Counted from the first letter of the stretch, positions 1-12,602 are shown. The stretch: DNA of 64,000 nucleotides from Allodiplogaster sudhausi (GCA_945643635.1 CALZFC010000103.1:489501-553500); one strand, 5' to 3'. Program-made: numbers and translations. Notes: a model not told the origin generated them from the sequence alone.

Positions 1-661
1 CACTCTCTCGCCTTCTTGGATTGGTCATATAATAAGGCATCTCCCTCGCTAGTTCTTCGATTGACTCTGTGTATGGGCACACTCGAGCCTCCCCCTCATC
101 TTTTCTCTATAACCGTCTAAATTTTCCCGCGGTTTTAATGTTGATTTGAAAACTGCGCAGGAGCCTAAAATGAATTGCTGGAAGCCGCGCGGTTTGGAGG
201 GCCGTTTGTATTGCATATACATCTGCATTTTTTCAGTTATAGGCTCAGAATTATAATGGCATAACTTTTAAATCAAGAATATTTTATTACCCGTTTCATT
301 CTTTCTTCTTTTTTTGTGTAATTTATTTTATTATTGCGTTCGTAGCATAAATTGTTAGTCAAAGGAACTAGGAGAAGGAAAATGAATTACCTCAGAGATG
401 TTATGCAGAGACGCTCAACATTTCCAGTGTCACTTTGAGAAATCGAACGTGAAAGGCGCTGCGAGCAGAGGCGAACAATTTGCAATCTTCTTCTTCTTCT
501 ACTTCATGAATCAGTCGCATCGGCCACTAAAACGAAACTGAATTGAGCCGCAATGTTAATTTGGGGCGCGCCGCATAAAATGTCAATCGAGGAAGAAGGA
601 AGAGCAACTTTGAAGGAAACATCAAATCAAGATGAATGTTTTGGCGCTCATTTTCCGCCTC
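1..661. other. 5' flank of Cys-rich gene 1, no gene seen
   Basis: No convincing coding exon is seen here. Roughly 430-720 resembles 5,885-6,165, the flank of the second gene copy, including the run gccgcaatgttaattt-like and the stretch just before the TATA box. This stretch is therefore most likely the promoter-proximal part of the duplicated unit. Confidence 0.5.
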
Positions 662-668
662 TATAAAG
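662..668 (+). promoter_or_regulatory. TATA box of Cys-rich gene 1
   Basis: TATAAAG lies 67 bp upstream of the candidate ATG at 729. The same motif stands in the same context (ccgcc..c-TATAAAGGAG) before the second copy at 6,091-6,097. Conservation between duplicated genes supports a core promoter. Confidence 0.55.
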
Positions 669-728
669 GAGGCGAGAAAAGCACATAAAACCATTCCGGT
701 CTGCGAAAAAGAAGCCAAGAACTACGAG

Positions 729-3700
729 ATGCGCGCAATCGTTTTCTTCACTTTATTACTATTATTTATGCTCGGTCGCGCGAGAAGGCACTGTGATGAC
801 AGCGATGATAGTTAGTGTTTAGTGTTTTTTTAAAGATTAATATTGAGGAATTACTTGTTGACCTGCATAGCTTGAGATGTGACAATAGTATAGGAAATAT
901 AAATGAGTAAAGTTGAAGAAATGAAACGGGAATTCTATTTCTTAATAATTAGTCGCTCATATTAGTCTCAGGTTGTCAGTCGTGCGAAGCTCCGCCAGTT
1001 GACGCTCGTCGAAACTGCCCGAAAACAGGATTTGACTGCAGCGATGAATTCTTGCTTGCTAATTTCAGGTTGGCTATTAAGCAAAAAGTAAGAAGATTCT
1101 GTTACGAGTCAATAAAGTGAACTCTTAAATGATTTTTGGGGAATATTATTTTCCTCTTTCAAATACTTTTCACTCAAATTCTCTTTTGGTTTCTCGCTCT
1201 TTTTTTTCCTACTCAAACAGTTGTCTTCATCTTTCACCTACTAAGAGTTCAGCATCTCGCCAAGTCCCGAGACGCACTGTCTTCGTTTGCGCTGCGCCGA
1301 TCCGCTTGCTCACCTCTAAGTTGCCGGAAAGCCGCGCAGTAAGCTTCGCTGCCGGGAAGGCCGCTGGCTCTTCGGGCCGGACGCCTCGTGCCACGCCGCA
1401 GACACGGCCGTGTGTGCCAAGGGTCAGCGAGATAATATTCAAAAGCAGTGGTATCCGTCTTCTCTTCTCCTTCTGAGACAGAATTTTATCCTAGCATCAT
1501 TTCTACTCTGATTGCACGAAATCTTTGCAGCTTGCAATTGCCACACGTTCACACCAAAGGATTTGTACCAGGAATACGACAAGGTTTTTTTCTTTCTTTT
1601 GTGGTTGGCCTTAGATAAAAGTTATTGTAATAGACGCATAGAAAACATCATACAGTAAAATTGATCTTTTGCCAGGCTCAAATTAGGCCCGCGTGCGAAT
1701 CCCAGGCTTGCCCGGTCGCATACTGCCCACCGGGCACTGCTCTCTTCGGGACGCCAGTTAACAGCAGCTCAAGCAGCTGCCCAACGCTCATCGGCGTCGG
1801 CCGGACTCTCGTCTGCACCGGCAATCGACAATGGAAAGAAAGCGGTGGCGAGGAACGACTTTTCAGCAACGCGCTCTGCTCAAAAGGTGTTGATGATCAG
1901 GGGTAGGACAAATGTGCAGCGAGCATCGTGCTTTTTGGCGCTGCGCTTTTTGCCTCTTTTGACTGCTGGTCTTTTGACCATTGCTCTTTCCCCAGCCATC
2001 TTGCTCTTGTGTCACACGCTATATCGTTTCGCCGTTCATTTTCAGACCAGCGCTGCACTGACTCTTGCCGTGTTGACTCGCTGCTTCCTCTGTTCGCGCC
2101 ACCACGTGGCTTCTTATTCTTCCCCGACAACGATGCAAAACTAGAAGTAGAAGCGCATAATACGTGCATGACGCTCAAGTGCTCAAAAGGATCTCTCGCA
2201 ACCAACTGTGTAAGTTTGTGCGCAATTTTCACATTGGCAATCACAATAAAGTGATGTCAAAACATATGAGCGCTATTACCAAATTGCCCCTCACACAACA
2301 CTTTTGTCATTTCATTGCTCTATTATTTTAAAGCGACCTTCTGTTACATGCGAATCTGTAACATGCGAATCAGAGTGCATGAGTGAACACTTGGCAAGTT
2401 AACTAAAGAATATAGGGCGTCGTCGATCGGCTGACAATAAAATGCACGCACGAGTCAAAGTGGGTAGCCGTCGATGGCACTGAGGTCAAGAATGCAAGCT
2501 GTGTGGGAGGTAAGGATGATGTTGTATGCCTCGAATATTTGCTTGGAATTACGCAATTCGCCCTTGAAAATTTATTGGAAAGACTCAAAAAATCGTAAGT
2601 TAAGAGAACGATTGATAATTCCATCGTTTCAGACTGCGTCACGTGTCCTTCTTACTTTCCTGGCCAAGATTTCGAATATTCCTACTGGACCACGAACACG
2701 TCAACGGGCTGCAAAGAAACGCTGCCTTGCAGAGGAGGCCCACATGATGACAAGCATCTGCGCTACATTACGAGCGCAAATGGCAACATCTTCAAGGCCG
2801 ACAACAGCCTCAAAACTGCCAGCTGCGGCGTTGACCAAAAGTGGTACCTCACTAACACCTTTGCTGTGCACGGAGTCGGCTGCAAGAGTCAGTACGTTTA
2901 TATGCTTAGAATTTAGTCATAACAATAGTGGAAATAAATTTTCTTAGGTGACACGATTAGTATAAATGTGATATTTGGCCTTTACCGAGCACAAAACTCA
3001 TTTGTAATCCGTTAAATTTTTTTTAAAACTCGCTTCAGGTAAAAGGTAGCTAATTCAAGAGCGAATTTGCTTCCTTTAATCGTTGCCGTTTCAGAAAATT
3101 CCATTTCCAACTTCTGTAAAGACGACTGCAGATTTGACCCAAAAATGACATTGGCACATGCATCATACCGCCATCGAATAGTTTCCATGAAGCCAACGAA
3201 AGATAATGGAAATAATTGCTGGCAGTACAAATGTCAAGGAAATTATGAAATCATCGTGATGAAGGTACCGTTCATATAGACATCATTTCGATCATTCATA
3301 TAACTAGACGCTATTAACCCCAACAGGAGTAGTCGATGTCCTTCAAACGGAATTTGTCGTTCCACGCCTTATCTTACTATTAGAAATCAGCGCAATATGG
3401 TCACAAACAGGGTTGGAGTTAAAAAAAAATGTTAAAGGCTACTAGTACTACAAAATCATACTCGCTAACGGTTGTTGACTGTGCAATCAGTGCGAAAAAT
3501 GTAAAAAAAAATGTCCCAAAAAATGGCCCCTTGCACTTTTTTCTCTTGAACATATGGGTCTTTTTTGATTTTCGGTTGACGGAGACCCACGTAATGGGAA
3601 TAAGCTTTTGGATCGTACGTACCACTGCACTCACGTCCTCCCTACCGCTTTTTCGCGTTCATTCAAAATCTGCTAGATGACTATGGAGCCAAAACAGGCC

Positions 3701-5670
3701 ATGACGGGTTGAATGGGATGGCGATCATCTTACAACCTATGTACCTATATGAGATTTCACAATTTGCCACGGCTCTTCGAAATCTTCCATGGTGAACCCG
3801 GCAACTCCAGCCTTCATTAATAATTGTTTGGTTGTTGTCCTCCTCTAAGCGCCGAAAATGTGACCTCTAGGATATGATTAGCTTACACCGTCGAACACTA
3901 TATCTTAAATGTTTTTTTTTCAGGGCAAAACTGCGCCATTCGTCTCCACCGCGGTTGCAGCCGGGACAGTCAAGTGCAAAAAGGATGGATCTTAATGATG
4001 AAACAACGGATCCAGTCATGAATATGGCTTGCGGCGAGGGTTTGTCGTTTGAATGAAGAAAGGTACATAAATAATCAGTTGTTCAGTTTCCTTTTTAAGA
4101 TTGCGATGGATGCACGACCACCTTTGATGCAGCAGCAGTTGGGCTACAAGATCTTTTCAGAATATAACTACTGCGTGGTGCCTGAGGCATGCCCATCGGG
4201 CCCACTCTACTATGTGAAGAGTGGAGAACAGCCAACTAGCACACTTAAGACACCCAAGTGCTCGATTTCAGACTGGAAGATTGATGGAGTTGGAACGATC
4301 GATCAGATTTTCTGCGGAGGTGACAATAGACTTCTAGTGCAATAATGCCAGGCAAAAGTAGGAAAGGAGAGATTTATCACACGCCTTTCTTAAAGAAGGA
4401 CCATCACCAAAAAGTAATTAATGCCATGGGAGATGAACTCTAATTCTCCTGTGTGCTATTTCGCAGATCGCACAAACGCGCTATATTATAATAGCACGGG
4501 CGCGTGAGAGAGGGAGAGTTTGAAGTGTCCCATATTTTTTCGATTATCGTCCTCCTTTAAGCGACGTCATGTAAGCCTCTGAGCAAACACACCTCGTTCT
4601 GCCCGCACGGAAGCCTCTGTCCAAAGCACTCGGGACACCTGCTAAGACGCACAAATGATATGAAGAATAAGTACGAGTGTGTGAAAGGTGGTCAACTATA
4701 CGTGGTAAGATTGTGACTATTTCATCAAATTCCTTGAGTGTTCACTCAATAATCTACACTTCAACGTTTTATTCACAGGCACATGATGCAGACTCGACCG
4801 AGCCGCCTACGCCTGCGCCTTGTGTCTCGTGTGTTCCAGGAAAAGAAGGTCCGGGCGAGTGGCGCATCGACGGATCAAATGCTTCATACTCTCACTATTT
4901 GTGCGCATATCGTAAGTGCCTTTAAGGACATCATTGATTTACATATTTCGTCTAGAGATCACAGAAGCATAGTCTTTTTTTTTGGATTAGGAATATAATT
5001 CATTGGAATCTTTCCACTTTCTTCGAGAAATTTTTTAAGGATATAATTTTTATGTTCCTTAAAAACTGTTTTTTTTTAACTATTTTACCTTCCAAACAAG
5101 CAGTTAAAGTAGTGAAATCCAAAAGAAAGAAACGTAGAAGGAATGTTCCATCACATTTCAGGAATTGATTTTCAGAGTGCGGCACCGAGTGCGATACACG
5201 GACAAGCGGTAGTGCGTATTTGTCGCCCGTTCTCTTAGAGGTTGGAACAACTTTACCACAATCCATGTCGGAAATTATTGCCTCCAGCTCTTGAGCTTAT
5301 AATTAGAACTAAGGTGTTATTCAAGAAGAAGAAATAAGAGTCAATATATTTATTTTTTATTTTCCTTTTCGAGGACTTTAGTCTTTTAAAGCAAGTCAGT
5401 GGCATAACTTTATTCTAATTTAAGTGCTATATAATTAATTCCCATGCCTTCTTTCCTACTTTGCAGAAGAGAAATGGATGTACCGTGGCACAGTGTGACG
5501 TTAAGTATATTAGCGGATACGTATTGAACGGTGTTTCTGAGCAACTTGGACAAACTTATAATTACGTTTTCTGCATCGCCGGAATCAATAAGTGGATGGG
5601 TTTGGACGAAGAACGCAACCCAGGCCGGATCTACGACCGAGTGGAATGCAACCCTGATTACAACTACTAG
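729..5670 (+). pseudogene. Cys-rich multi-module secreted protein, copy 1 (probably broken)
   Basis: The gene opens with a hydrophobic leader starting at ATG 729 (MRAIVFFTLLLLFM), a plausible signal peptide. The splice from the leader exon to exon 2 is not resolved. Later exons read about 972-1068, 1253-1422, 1531-1583, 1676-1886, 2046-2209, 2416-2509, 2633-2887, 3095-3264, 3924-4039, 4100-4319, 4562-4704, 4779-4911, 5176-5240 and 5467-5670 (stop TAG). Each module starts with a C..C or C...C pair, has a mid C..l.C, and ends in v.C..g.W.......C, for example LVCTGNRQWKE and IKCTHESKWVAV. The layout resembles the nematode C6/DUF281-type extracellular domain, but I do not recognise the family firmly. 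Two lesions are visible against copy 2: TAA at 1317-1319 where copy 2 has TAC, and an 8-nt deletion near 3,991 that shifts the frame. Alternative splicing or sequence error could rescue either one. Confidence 0.6.
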
Positions 5671-5840
5671 TTCGCTCGCGTTCACCATCTGTTGCAAGCA
5701 TTGCAGAAGAAGCAAACAATTCATTGGCCACACAATATATTTATTTCAATTGCTACGAGCAAAACAACCTTTGAACTTTCCATAGAAACATTGATGTAAA
5801 ATATAATATTCTGTAATATTATCGTAACAATTTCCTATTG

Positions 5841-5846
5841 AATAAA
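5841..5846 (+). terminator. Poly(A) signal of Cys-rich gene 1
   Basis: AATAAA lies about 170 bp after the stop codon at 5,668-5,670. It is the best-placed cleavage/polyadenylation signal before the promoter region of the second copy begins. Confidence 0.5.
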
Positions 5847-6090
5847 ATTTGTAAAAAGAAATTATTCGCACATCCTGTTCAGACAATTGTAATTTTCTTT
5901 TTCTCCCTTCATGAATAAGTCACATCGGCAACTAAGGCGAAACCCAAATCAGCTGCAATGTTAATTTCGAGCACTCCGCTATTAAGCTCCCTGCTCGATT
6001 GACATTTAAAAAAATGTCAATCGAGAAGGAAGAGCAACTTGGAAGGAAACATCAAATCAAGCGAATGTTTTGGCGCTCATCTTCCGCCAC

Positions 6091-6097
6091 TATAAAG
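6091..6097 (+). promoter_or_regulatory. TATA box of Cys-rich gene 2
   Basis: TATAAAG lies 80 bp upstream of the candidate ATG at 6,171. It sits in a flank that clearly matches the 5' flank of copy 1 (about 430-720), so the promoter was duplicated with the gene. Confidence 0.55.
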
Positions 6098-6170
6098 GAG
6101 CCGAGAAAAAGTACGGAAAATCATTCCGGGAAACAGAAGCACACTTACGGCTGAAACTTGTTGTTGCGAT

Positions 6171-9100
6171 ATGCGCGGAATCTTTTTCTTCCCTTTATTA
6201 CTATTATTAACGTTTATAAATATTGATGTTTTCATTATTGGTCTATATCGCTTGAGGTGTGACAATCTTGGGATATGAATCCATTGCGAGTTTATCAGGT
6301 TGTCGGTCATGCGATGCTCCGCCAGTTGACGCTCGGCGAGACTGCCCGAAAATTGGCTTTGATTGCAGCGACGAATTTCTCTCGCCAACTTCAGGTTCGT
6401 AATCAAGCAAATTCCGTTTAAAACAAACTTTTTTTTTCAATTCATACATATGTTTGGTACTCAAATTCCATTAAATATACAATCGGGCGATCGATGGACA
6501 CCGGCGATTTCGTCGAAGTGGCCGACGAAGATTCATGTGTCTATCTTATAACATACTAAAAGTTCAGCATCTCCTCAAGTCCCGAGACGCACTGTCTTCG
6601 TTTGAGATGCGCCGATCCGCTTGCTCGCGTCTACTTTGCCGGAAAGCCGCGCAGTATGCTTCGCTGCCGGAAGGCCGCTGGCTCTTCATGCCGGACGCCT
6701 CGTGCCACGCCGCGGACACGGCCGTGTGCGCCATGGGTTAGAGGAGATAATACTAGAGTGGAGTATCTTTCTTCCTTCTTTTAAAAGTATCAGACAGAAG
6801 TTCTTCCAAGCATATCTTTTGCTTCCTTCATTTTTCTATCACTTTAACACAAGCCTAATTTCGTGAAAATCTTCAGCTTGCATCACATTCACGCCAAAGG
6901 ATTTGTACCTGGAGTACGATAAGGTTCTTCTTCTTTTTTTAAACAGTATTTTGGAAAAATCAAGAACACAATGCTTTCCAGGCTCTAATTAGGCCTGCGT
7001 GCGACTCACAGGCTTGCCCTGTGGCTTACTGTCCACCGGGCACTGCTCTCTTCGGGACGCCAGTAAACAGCAGCTCGGGCTCGTGCCCAACGCTCATCGG
7101 CGTTGGCCGGACTCTCGTCTGCACCGGCAATCGACAATGGAAAGAAATCGGCGGCGAAGAAAGACTCTTCAGCAATGCGCTCTGCTCAAAAGGTGTTGAT
7201 GATCTGGGGATGTGACAAAAGCGCGGAGACCGCGCAACGGTTTCGTCCGCAACGCTTTTGACCGCAGCGGTTTGCATCGAACGCTTTTGATCTCATGCTA
7301 CCCGCTCCATCGGTTCGTCATTCATTTTCAGATCAGCGCTGCGCCGACTCTTGCCGTGTGGACTCGCTGCTTCCCCTGTTCGCCCCACCACGTGGTTTCC
7401 AATTCCTCCCCGAGCACGACGCTAAGCTCGAAGTAGAAACGCATGCTACGTGCATGACGCTCAAGTGCTCGAAGGGATCTCTCGCAACCAACTGTGTACG
7501 TTTGTGCGGTTATATTAATAAAAACAAAAAAAATTATTACTATGCTATCAAAATTTTCTTAGTCTTAGCGACCATCTACAAAATAGTGGGTGTGAATGAC
7601 ATTGTTGAGTAAATCCGCAACATGTTACATGCAACTCAATAATTTAGGGGGTCGTCGAGCGGCTGACCGTAAAATGCATGCACGAGGCAAAGTGGGTTAC
7701 CGTCGATGGCACTGAAATCAAGAATGCAAGTTGTGTTGGCGGTAAGGTTGTTGGATCCTTCGAACAATTGCATGGAATTACTCTCTTCGTCCTTCACAAT
7801 ATAAGTATTAGACTAACACAAAACGTGCGCGAAAGTTAAGAGAACGCTTGAAATTTACATTCTTTCAGACTGCACCACGTGCCCATCACCCTTTCCGGGC
7901 TCTAATGATGAATATGCCCTCTGGACCACGGACACACCAACGGGCTGCAAAGAAACGCTGCCATGTAGAGGCAGTGACAATTTGCTACGCTACATTACGA
8001 GCGAAAATGGCAACACCTTCGCGGCCGGCGACTTGGACACGGCGAGGTGTGGCGTCAACCAGAACTGGTATCTCAATGAGACCTTCGCCGTGTATGGAGT
8101 CGGCTGCAAAAGTCAGTTCTCTTTAATACTTTTGAATTCGTTCATAACAAGCGTACATACATTCCAAGTGCCTTCTACCTGGCACATGACGCTCTGGCTA
8201 ATGTATACGCAGAATTTTGCTTAAAAATAGCACGAACCTCAATCGAAATGAATCTCAATTTTCATGACCATTTTGTAGTCGCGTCCATCTAAATGGCATG
8301 CTCTTTCCGCCATTCTGAGGCAAAAAGGCGCGAATTCGAGAGCGGCTCTTTGGCTCGTTTAATCTTCGACTGTTTCAGAATTTAGCAACCGAGACCAGTG
8401 TACAGTTGGTTGCACATCTGATCCAAAAATGACTCTGACGCATGCAAAATACGGCTACCGCATTGTGTCCACGAAGCCAACGAAAGATAATACAATTGGA
8501 TGCTGGAAGTACAAATGTGATGGAGGTCTTAAAATCATCGCGCTGAAGGTTATGTTAGCCCATTCATTTAGATCATCTCGATCAGTCATACATATCTCTG
8601 AAAAATGAAATATAAGCGCTCAGTTGAGTTCAATAGTTCCTGGTCCCCGATAGGGTGACAGATATCGGGTACAATCACTTTGGATTTACTGAAAATTCAC
8701 ATTCTCTGGGGTTTGACTGCGATATAGTGTGAAAACATTTCCCTAATATTGTGTGAGATACCGATTGCCTCGGCTCTTCTCCGAGGGTGAACGCGGCAAG
8801 TTGACCAGCATTAATTATTGCTTGTCCTCCTCCAAGAATGAAAAGTACCATTAAATACTAGTTGTTTACACCCCTCTAATATGTATTGGTACGTTGAAAT
8901 TAATGTTAACAGTTTTCTCAGGTCTCAGAAGCGCCATTTGTCTCCAAAGCCGAATTCGGGTACGTCAAATGCAAAGCGGATGGATACTGGTATCTCAGCA
9001 GTGATACAAAGAATCCAGTAATGAATATGGCCTGCGGCGAAGGTTTGTTGTTTGAAGGATTAATAAAACAATTTAATATATAAACAATACACGAATCGGC

Positions 9101-9696
9101 GTCCAGTTTTATTGCTTTCGAATACAAGTAAAAAGACGTGGAAAAAAGCAAATATTTGTTGAGTTTTAGCCCTTCTTAATCTTGCACGGGATGAGGAAAT
9201 ATTTGCTGAATTTGAACCCTTTTTAAGCTTGTACGGGATGCAGAAATAATTGCTGAGTTTTGGCCCTTTTTAAGCATGCTGGGGATGCGGAACATCCTTT
9301 ACGCCGCTACCAACAGGTCTTCAAAACGCCATCTTTTCCCAATATAAAGGCTGCCGTGTACCTCACGCGTGCCCATCGGGCCCATTCTATTACGCGGTGG
9401 GCATGGGCGACTCGGCAACATTGAGCACATCTCAGACGCCCAAGTGCACGAACCAACGTTAGACACTGGATGGCGTTGGACAGATCAGCAAGTTCTTCTG
9501 CGGAGGTCAGAAGAGATGTCTTATCACCACGACTTTCACATTTTCAGAAACGTCCTGCAAGCGTCTGGTCACAATCAATTCGTTCTGCCCCCGTGGAAGC
9601 CTCTGTCCGCAGCAAAAGGAAAATAGATACATGTTAAGACGCACAAACTCAACGAAGAATACGCATGAGTGTGTGGAGGGCGGCCAGCTATACGTG
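6171..9696 (+). pseudogene. Cys-rich multi-module secreted protein, copy 2, broken and 3'-truncated
   Basis: This is a tandem paralogue of the gene at 729-5670. The leader starts at ATG 6,171 (MRGIFFFPLLLLL). Exons matching copy 1 lie at about 6299-6394, 6568-6736, 6877-6923, 6982-7192, 7332-7495, 7648-7741, 7869-8111, 8379-8548, 8922-9042, 9317-9505 and 9548-9696. Module signatures are retained, for example CPVAYCPPGTALFGTP, LVCTGNRQWKE and CPRGSLCPQQ. Lesions differ from those of copy 1: a 1-nt shortening in the first Cys exon (about 6,380), a 1-nt deletion near 6,670, and TAG at 9,460-9,462 where copy 1 encodes the module Trp (TGG). The last three exons of copy 1 have no counterpart. About 90 bp after the exon ending at 9,696, sequence homologous to the 3' flank of BATH-A begins. 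A non-functional relic is most likely, though short fragments could still be transcribed. Confidence 0.65.
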
Positions 9697-9788
9697 GTAA
9701 GTCGCTACCTTTTAGTTAACGAAACACACCATGTCATTGTAACAGTTTGAACAAATTGGTTGTAAATTATTATTAATATTATAACAAA

Positions 9789-10391
9789 TTCTTGAGATAA
9801 GTAAAGTAGTAACAGAAATCAAGAAGAACCTGTGTAAAAAGTTGATATATCATCGAAAAAATATGGCAAGGAGTTAGGAAGGAACTGTGCATATGTGTGA
9901 GTAGGGAAGAGTAACTACTGTACCCATCGTTTACAAGGGTGAGCCTTTATTCAGAAGTCGAACTTGGTAACGTATTTGTTTATTGGTCAGTTGGTATTCA
10001 TCTTCATTAGAATTCTATATACACGATATTACATGTAACAGTATAGCTTTCGATTCTTCACTTGGGCAATTGTCTGTGATGTCTTGCGGTCAGAGTTGAC
10101 AATTCTCTGACACTTCAGCTTTCGCCCAGAATTCTATTCTCTCGCTTCCTCTCACGTTTCAAGAGATTCTCACCAAGCGTGAGGTTCTGACAAAAAAGAT
10201 TTGCCGATAGTACTTGCTTCAATAGATCTGCTGAAATTTTTTTGCTTCATCATATTCTTATAATAACAACATTGTTGTCAGTTCGATTACAGCTAGCACT
10301 AAATTTATTGCTGGGTGAAGAGTATGCAAAATTGTCAAAATCAGAAAAAAAATAACAAGGGCAAAAAATAACACATTGAAGAAGGAAATGA
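9789..10391 (+). repeat. Dispersed duplication of BATH-A 3' flank
   Basis: From ttcttgagataagtaaag onward this block matches 19,358 to about 20,035, downstream of BATH-A, in the same orientation. Shared landmarks include gaagaacctgtgtaaaaag, the cgaacttggcaac/cgaacttggtaac region and the caataaatctgctgaa/caatagatctgctgaa region. It has clear substitutions and indels, so it is older than the 5.4-kb amplicon. It marks the 3' breakpoint of Cys-rich gene 2. Confidence 0.8.
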
Positions 10392-10488
10392 AATTTACAT
10401 AACGATTTCGTGGCTTATATGAATATACATATACATGCAGTCAACAGTGATCGATGAGCTTGGGATGGAGTGATGATGAAATGGTTCC

Positions 10489-11591
10489 TTATCTGCCTAG
10501 TCCTGGTTGAATGGTGGTCGCGGTGCTCGAGGTGCACAGATTTCACGTCGTGCCGCAGAACTGCATCTTCTGCTGCAGCGTGTAGAAGGCCGACGTGCAG
10601 AAGCCGTTCGTCACGTACACCGAACAACTGAACGAGAGAGAGAGAGAGATTCCGTAGACATCAACAAAGAATACCATGGCCATAAATCCATCCCCCGCCT
10701 CCTGACACTTTAATCATTATCCAGATGAAATTGAAAAGAAACGCATTTTAGAACGCACTATAACGCCTAAAATTATCCAGGTCATTCCCTGTTTTAGGGG
10801 CTGGAAAAAGCTATAATATAACGCAAAATGTTGAAATACTGGCCATTAAATGATTATCCTCGCAAGATATAAAAGAAAAGAAAATAGACGGGAGAAAGAC
10901 AAGGCAATTAATTGAGCTGATAATGCAATTGATATTCTTTATCGCGTGCCGCGTGGTTGTATCAGCGCAGGTGCGGGCGCAATGGTGGCAGGCGAAGTGA
11001 CGGCTGCGCAGCTGGCACACCAGAATTGTGTCTGAAAGAGAAAATAGGATATTTTAAGGTGCCTTTATCCGTTTGGTTCAAGGCAATAAATGCATGGTCG
11101 AGCGATCCAAGATGTGAGAGATTTCGACGATTCCTTGCCTGACAAGTGGGCAATAGGAAATAGATAAATTTTTGAAATCCATTCATATGCTCGATCTTGC
11201 TTCAATCTGGAAAAAAAGAGAAGGAAATATACTGTAGCATTACGAATTGTAATTTCCAACCCTTTGTGCTTGAGTGTATGCCGGATTCGTGCAGAAACCG
11301 TTTCGCGCCCACGATGCGCAGCTTAATTATACAACAAAAGTTCAACATAACGTTTCATGCTAAAAAAAATTCAAACTTTTTCTGCACGTTTTATAAGTAT
11401 TCTTGATAACATTCGACACTGGAACTTGATGAGCACGCACTATTTTATATACCTATCAAGGCGTTTTTTAATCTTTGTAAAGATGATATATAATCTTACT
11501 TGGGATTCGTGTTGACGCACTGCGCATCAGTCAGCGAGGCGGAGAGGGCGACAGCGACGCAGGCAAAGAGGACGCTGCGAGACATTTGCAT
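10489..11591 (-). pseudogene. ShKT-domain secreted protein, with a stop in a conserved Cys position
   Basis: Read on the minus strand, exon 1 (11591-11500) starts MQMSRSVLFACVAVALSA, a clear signal peptide, and ends in a GTAAG donor. Exon 2 (about 11,325-11,245) reads SCASWARNGFCTNPAYT, the hallmark of a nematode ShKT domain (known role: small disulfide-rich extracellular module). A following exon near 11,030-10,950 reads QFWCASC then an Ala/Pro-rich linker. The last exon, after an acceptor at about 10,632, reads CSVYVTNGFCTSAFYT and then FCGTT-stop-NLC. TGA at 10,545-10,543 replaces the Cys expected in the usual C..TC..C ending. The reading frame continues to TAA at 10,491-10,489. No clear GT donor ends the linker exon. 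Either this is a decaying two-domain gene or the second domain ends early. Confidence 0.6.
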
Positions 11592-12132
11592 CGACGGAAA
11601 AGCGGGCTCAAGTGGCAAGTATTTACCACACAATCAACTATATAGTCAATTATGTTACGCTACTAACGACAGTACCGCTACTTTATTGACTTTTAGAGCT
11701 TAAAAGAGCAAAATAAGAGACTGCGAATTTTATAGAGTATCAGGTCCTGGCCTCATAAATTTGTTCTCTTTTTTTCATGTTGGGAATCATGGCTGTAATT
11801 AGTAGGCGAATGACGAGGCGAACGAAAAAGGGAAAAAATGACGAGATTTCGTATGGCCCGAATGATTTCGTATGGCCCGAATGTCCAGGTAGGTTCTTCA
11901 TTGATACATTCGTCCTTCTCCTATATGTCTGCTTTACCGTTTTGCCGTTTGAGCTCAGCTGGCCCACCATATATCCAGATATATCCACTCATATTATGAC
12001 GCCAGTTTGAAAAATGTGTGCATTCGAGAGTTTAGAGATCATGGAAACTGGCCGGAGAGGTGAATGAGAAAGGAATGTGTAAGCAGTTGGGGCACGCTTT
12101 GCATCCAAAGTAGCACCGTGGGCGACGAGCTA
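11592..12132. other. Intergenic, no gene seen
   Basis: This AT-rich stretch has only short open frames without splice or domain support. It includes a short direct repeat (gatttcgtatggcccgaatg occurs twice near 11,843-11,882). Confidence 0.5.
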
Positions 12133-12540
12133 CAGTACCGCCCAACATCCAGGGGTCATGGATGCAACGGATGCAACGGTTGCATCCTTAAGATCCATGC
12201 GAATTGTGGCTTGTACAGGCAACGAAAATTTTCCATATTACATTTTTCTGAATCAGAATTTTTTTCTCTATCGACTGAATCTATCCAATTCATAAAATAC
12301 TCAACTTTTTTACGCGAAGATTTGTGTGCAATGTAAGTCCAAATGGTGTGCAAGGAACATTGTGCAAATCTGTGTAGGGTACTTTACTTTAAATCTTGGT
12401 AGGTTTCCAAGAATTTACTTCTTTTTTGCTGATCTGAGAACTGGAAAGAGGTTATCAGCAGTGCAATTAATGCAGAGGAGGAGGCAAAAGAAGACTGACA
12501 AAATATAGCAAAAAAAAACTGGAAGGAATTGGCACTAAGC

Positions 12541-12602
12541 GGAATCGAACTCCAGCCCTTCTGCTCATGCTCGGATATGCATACCAATTCTCCACTCACC
12601 CA
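12541..12602 (-). other. tRNA-like Pol III A/B-box segment in left arm
   Basis: This is the mirror copy of the segment in the right arm. Read on the minus strand it has TGGGTGAGTGGAG (A-box-like) followed about 50 nt later by GAGTTCGATTCC (B-box-like). It does not fold into a full tRNA by eye, so it is tRNA-derived sequence and not a functional tRNA gene. Confidence 0.45.

Noticed and set aside
10507..10713. Plus-strand frame rich in Arg at 10.5 kb
   Set aside because: It is antisense to the ShKT exon, which has a recognisable domain.
12384..12599. 71-aa frame in the left arm of the fold-back element, repeated at 13,431-13,646
   Set aside because: It covers the tRNA-like segment in mirror copies and has no domain. 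It is not a transposase.
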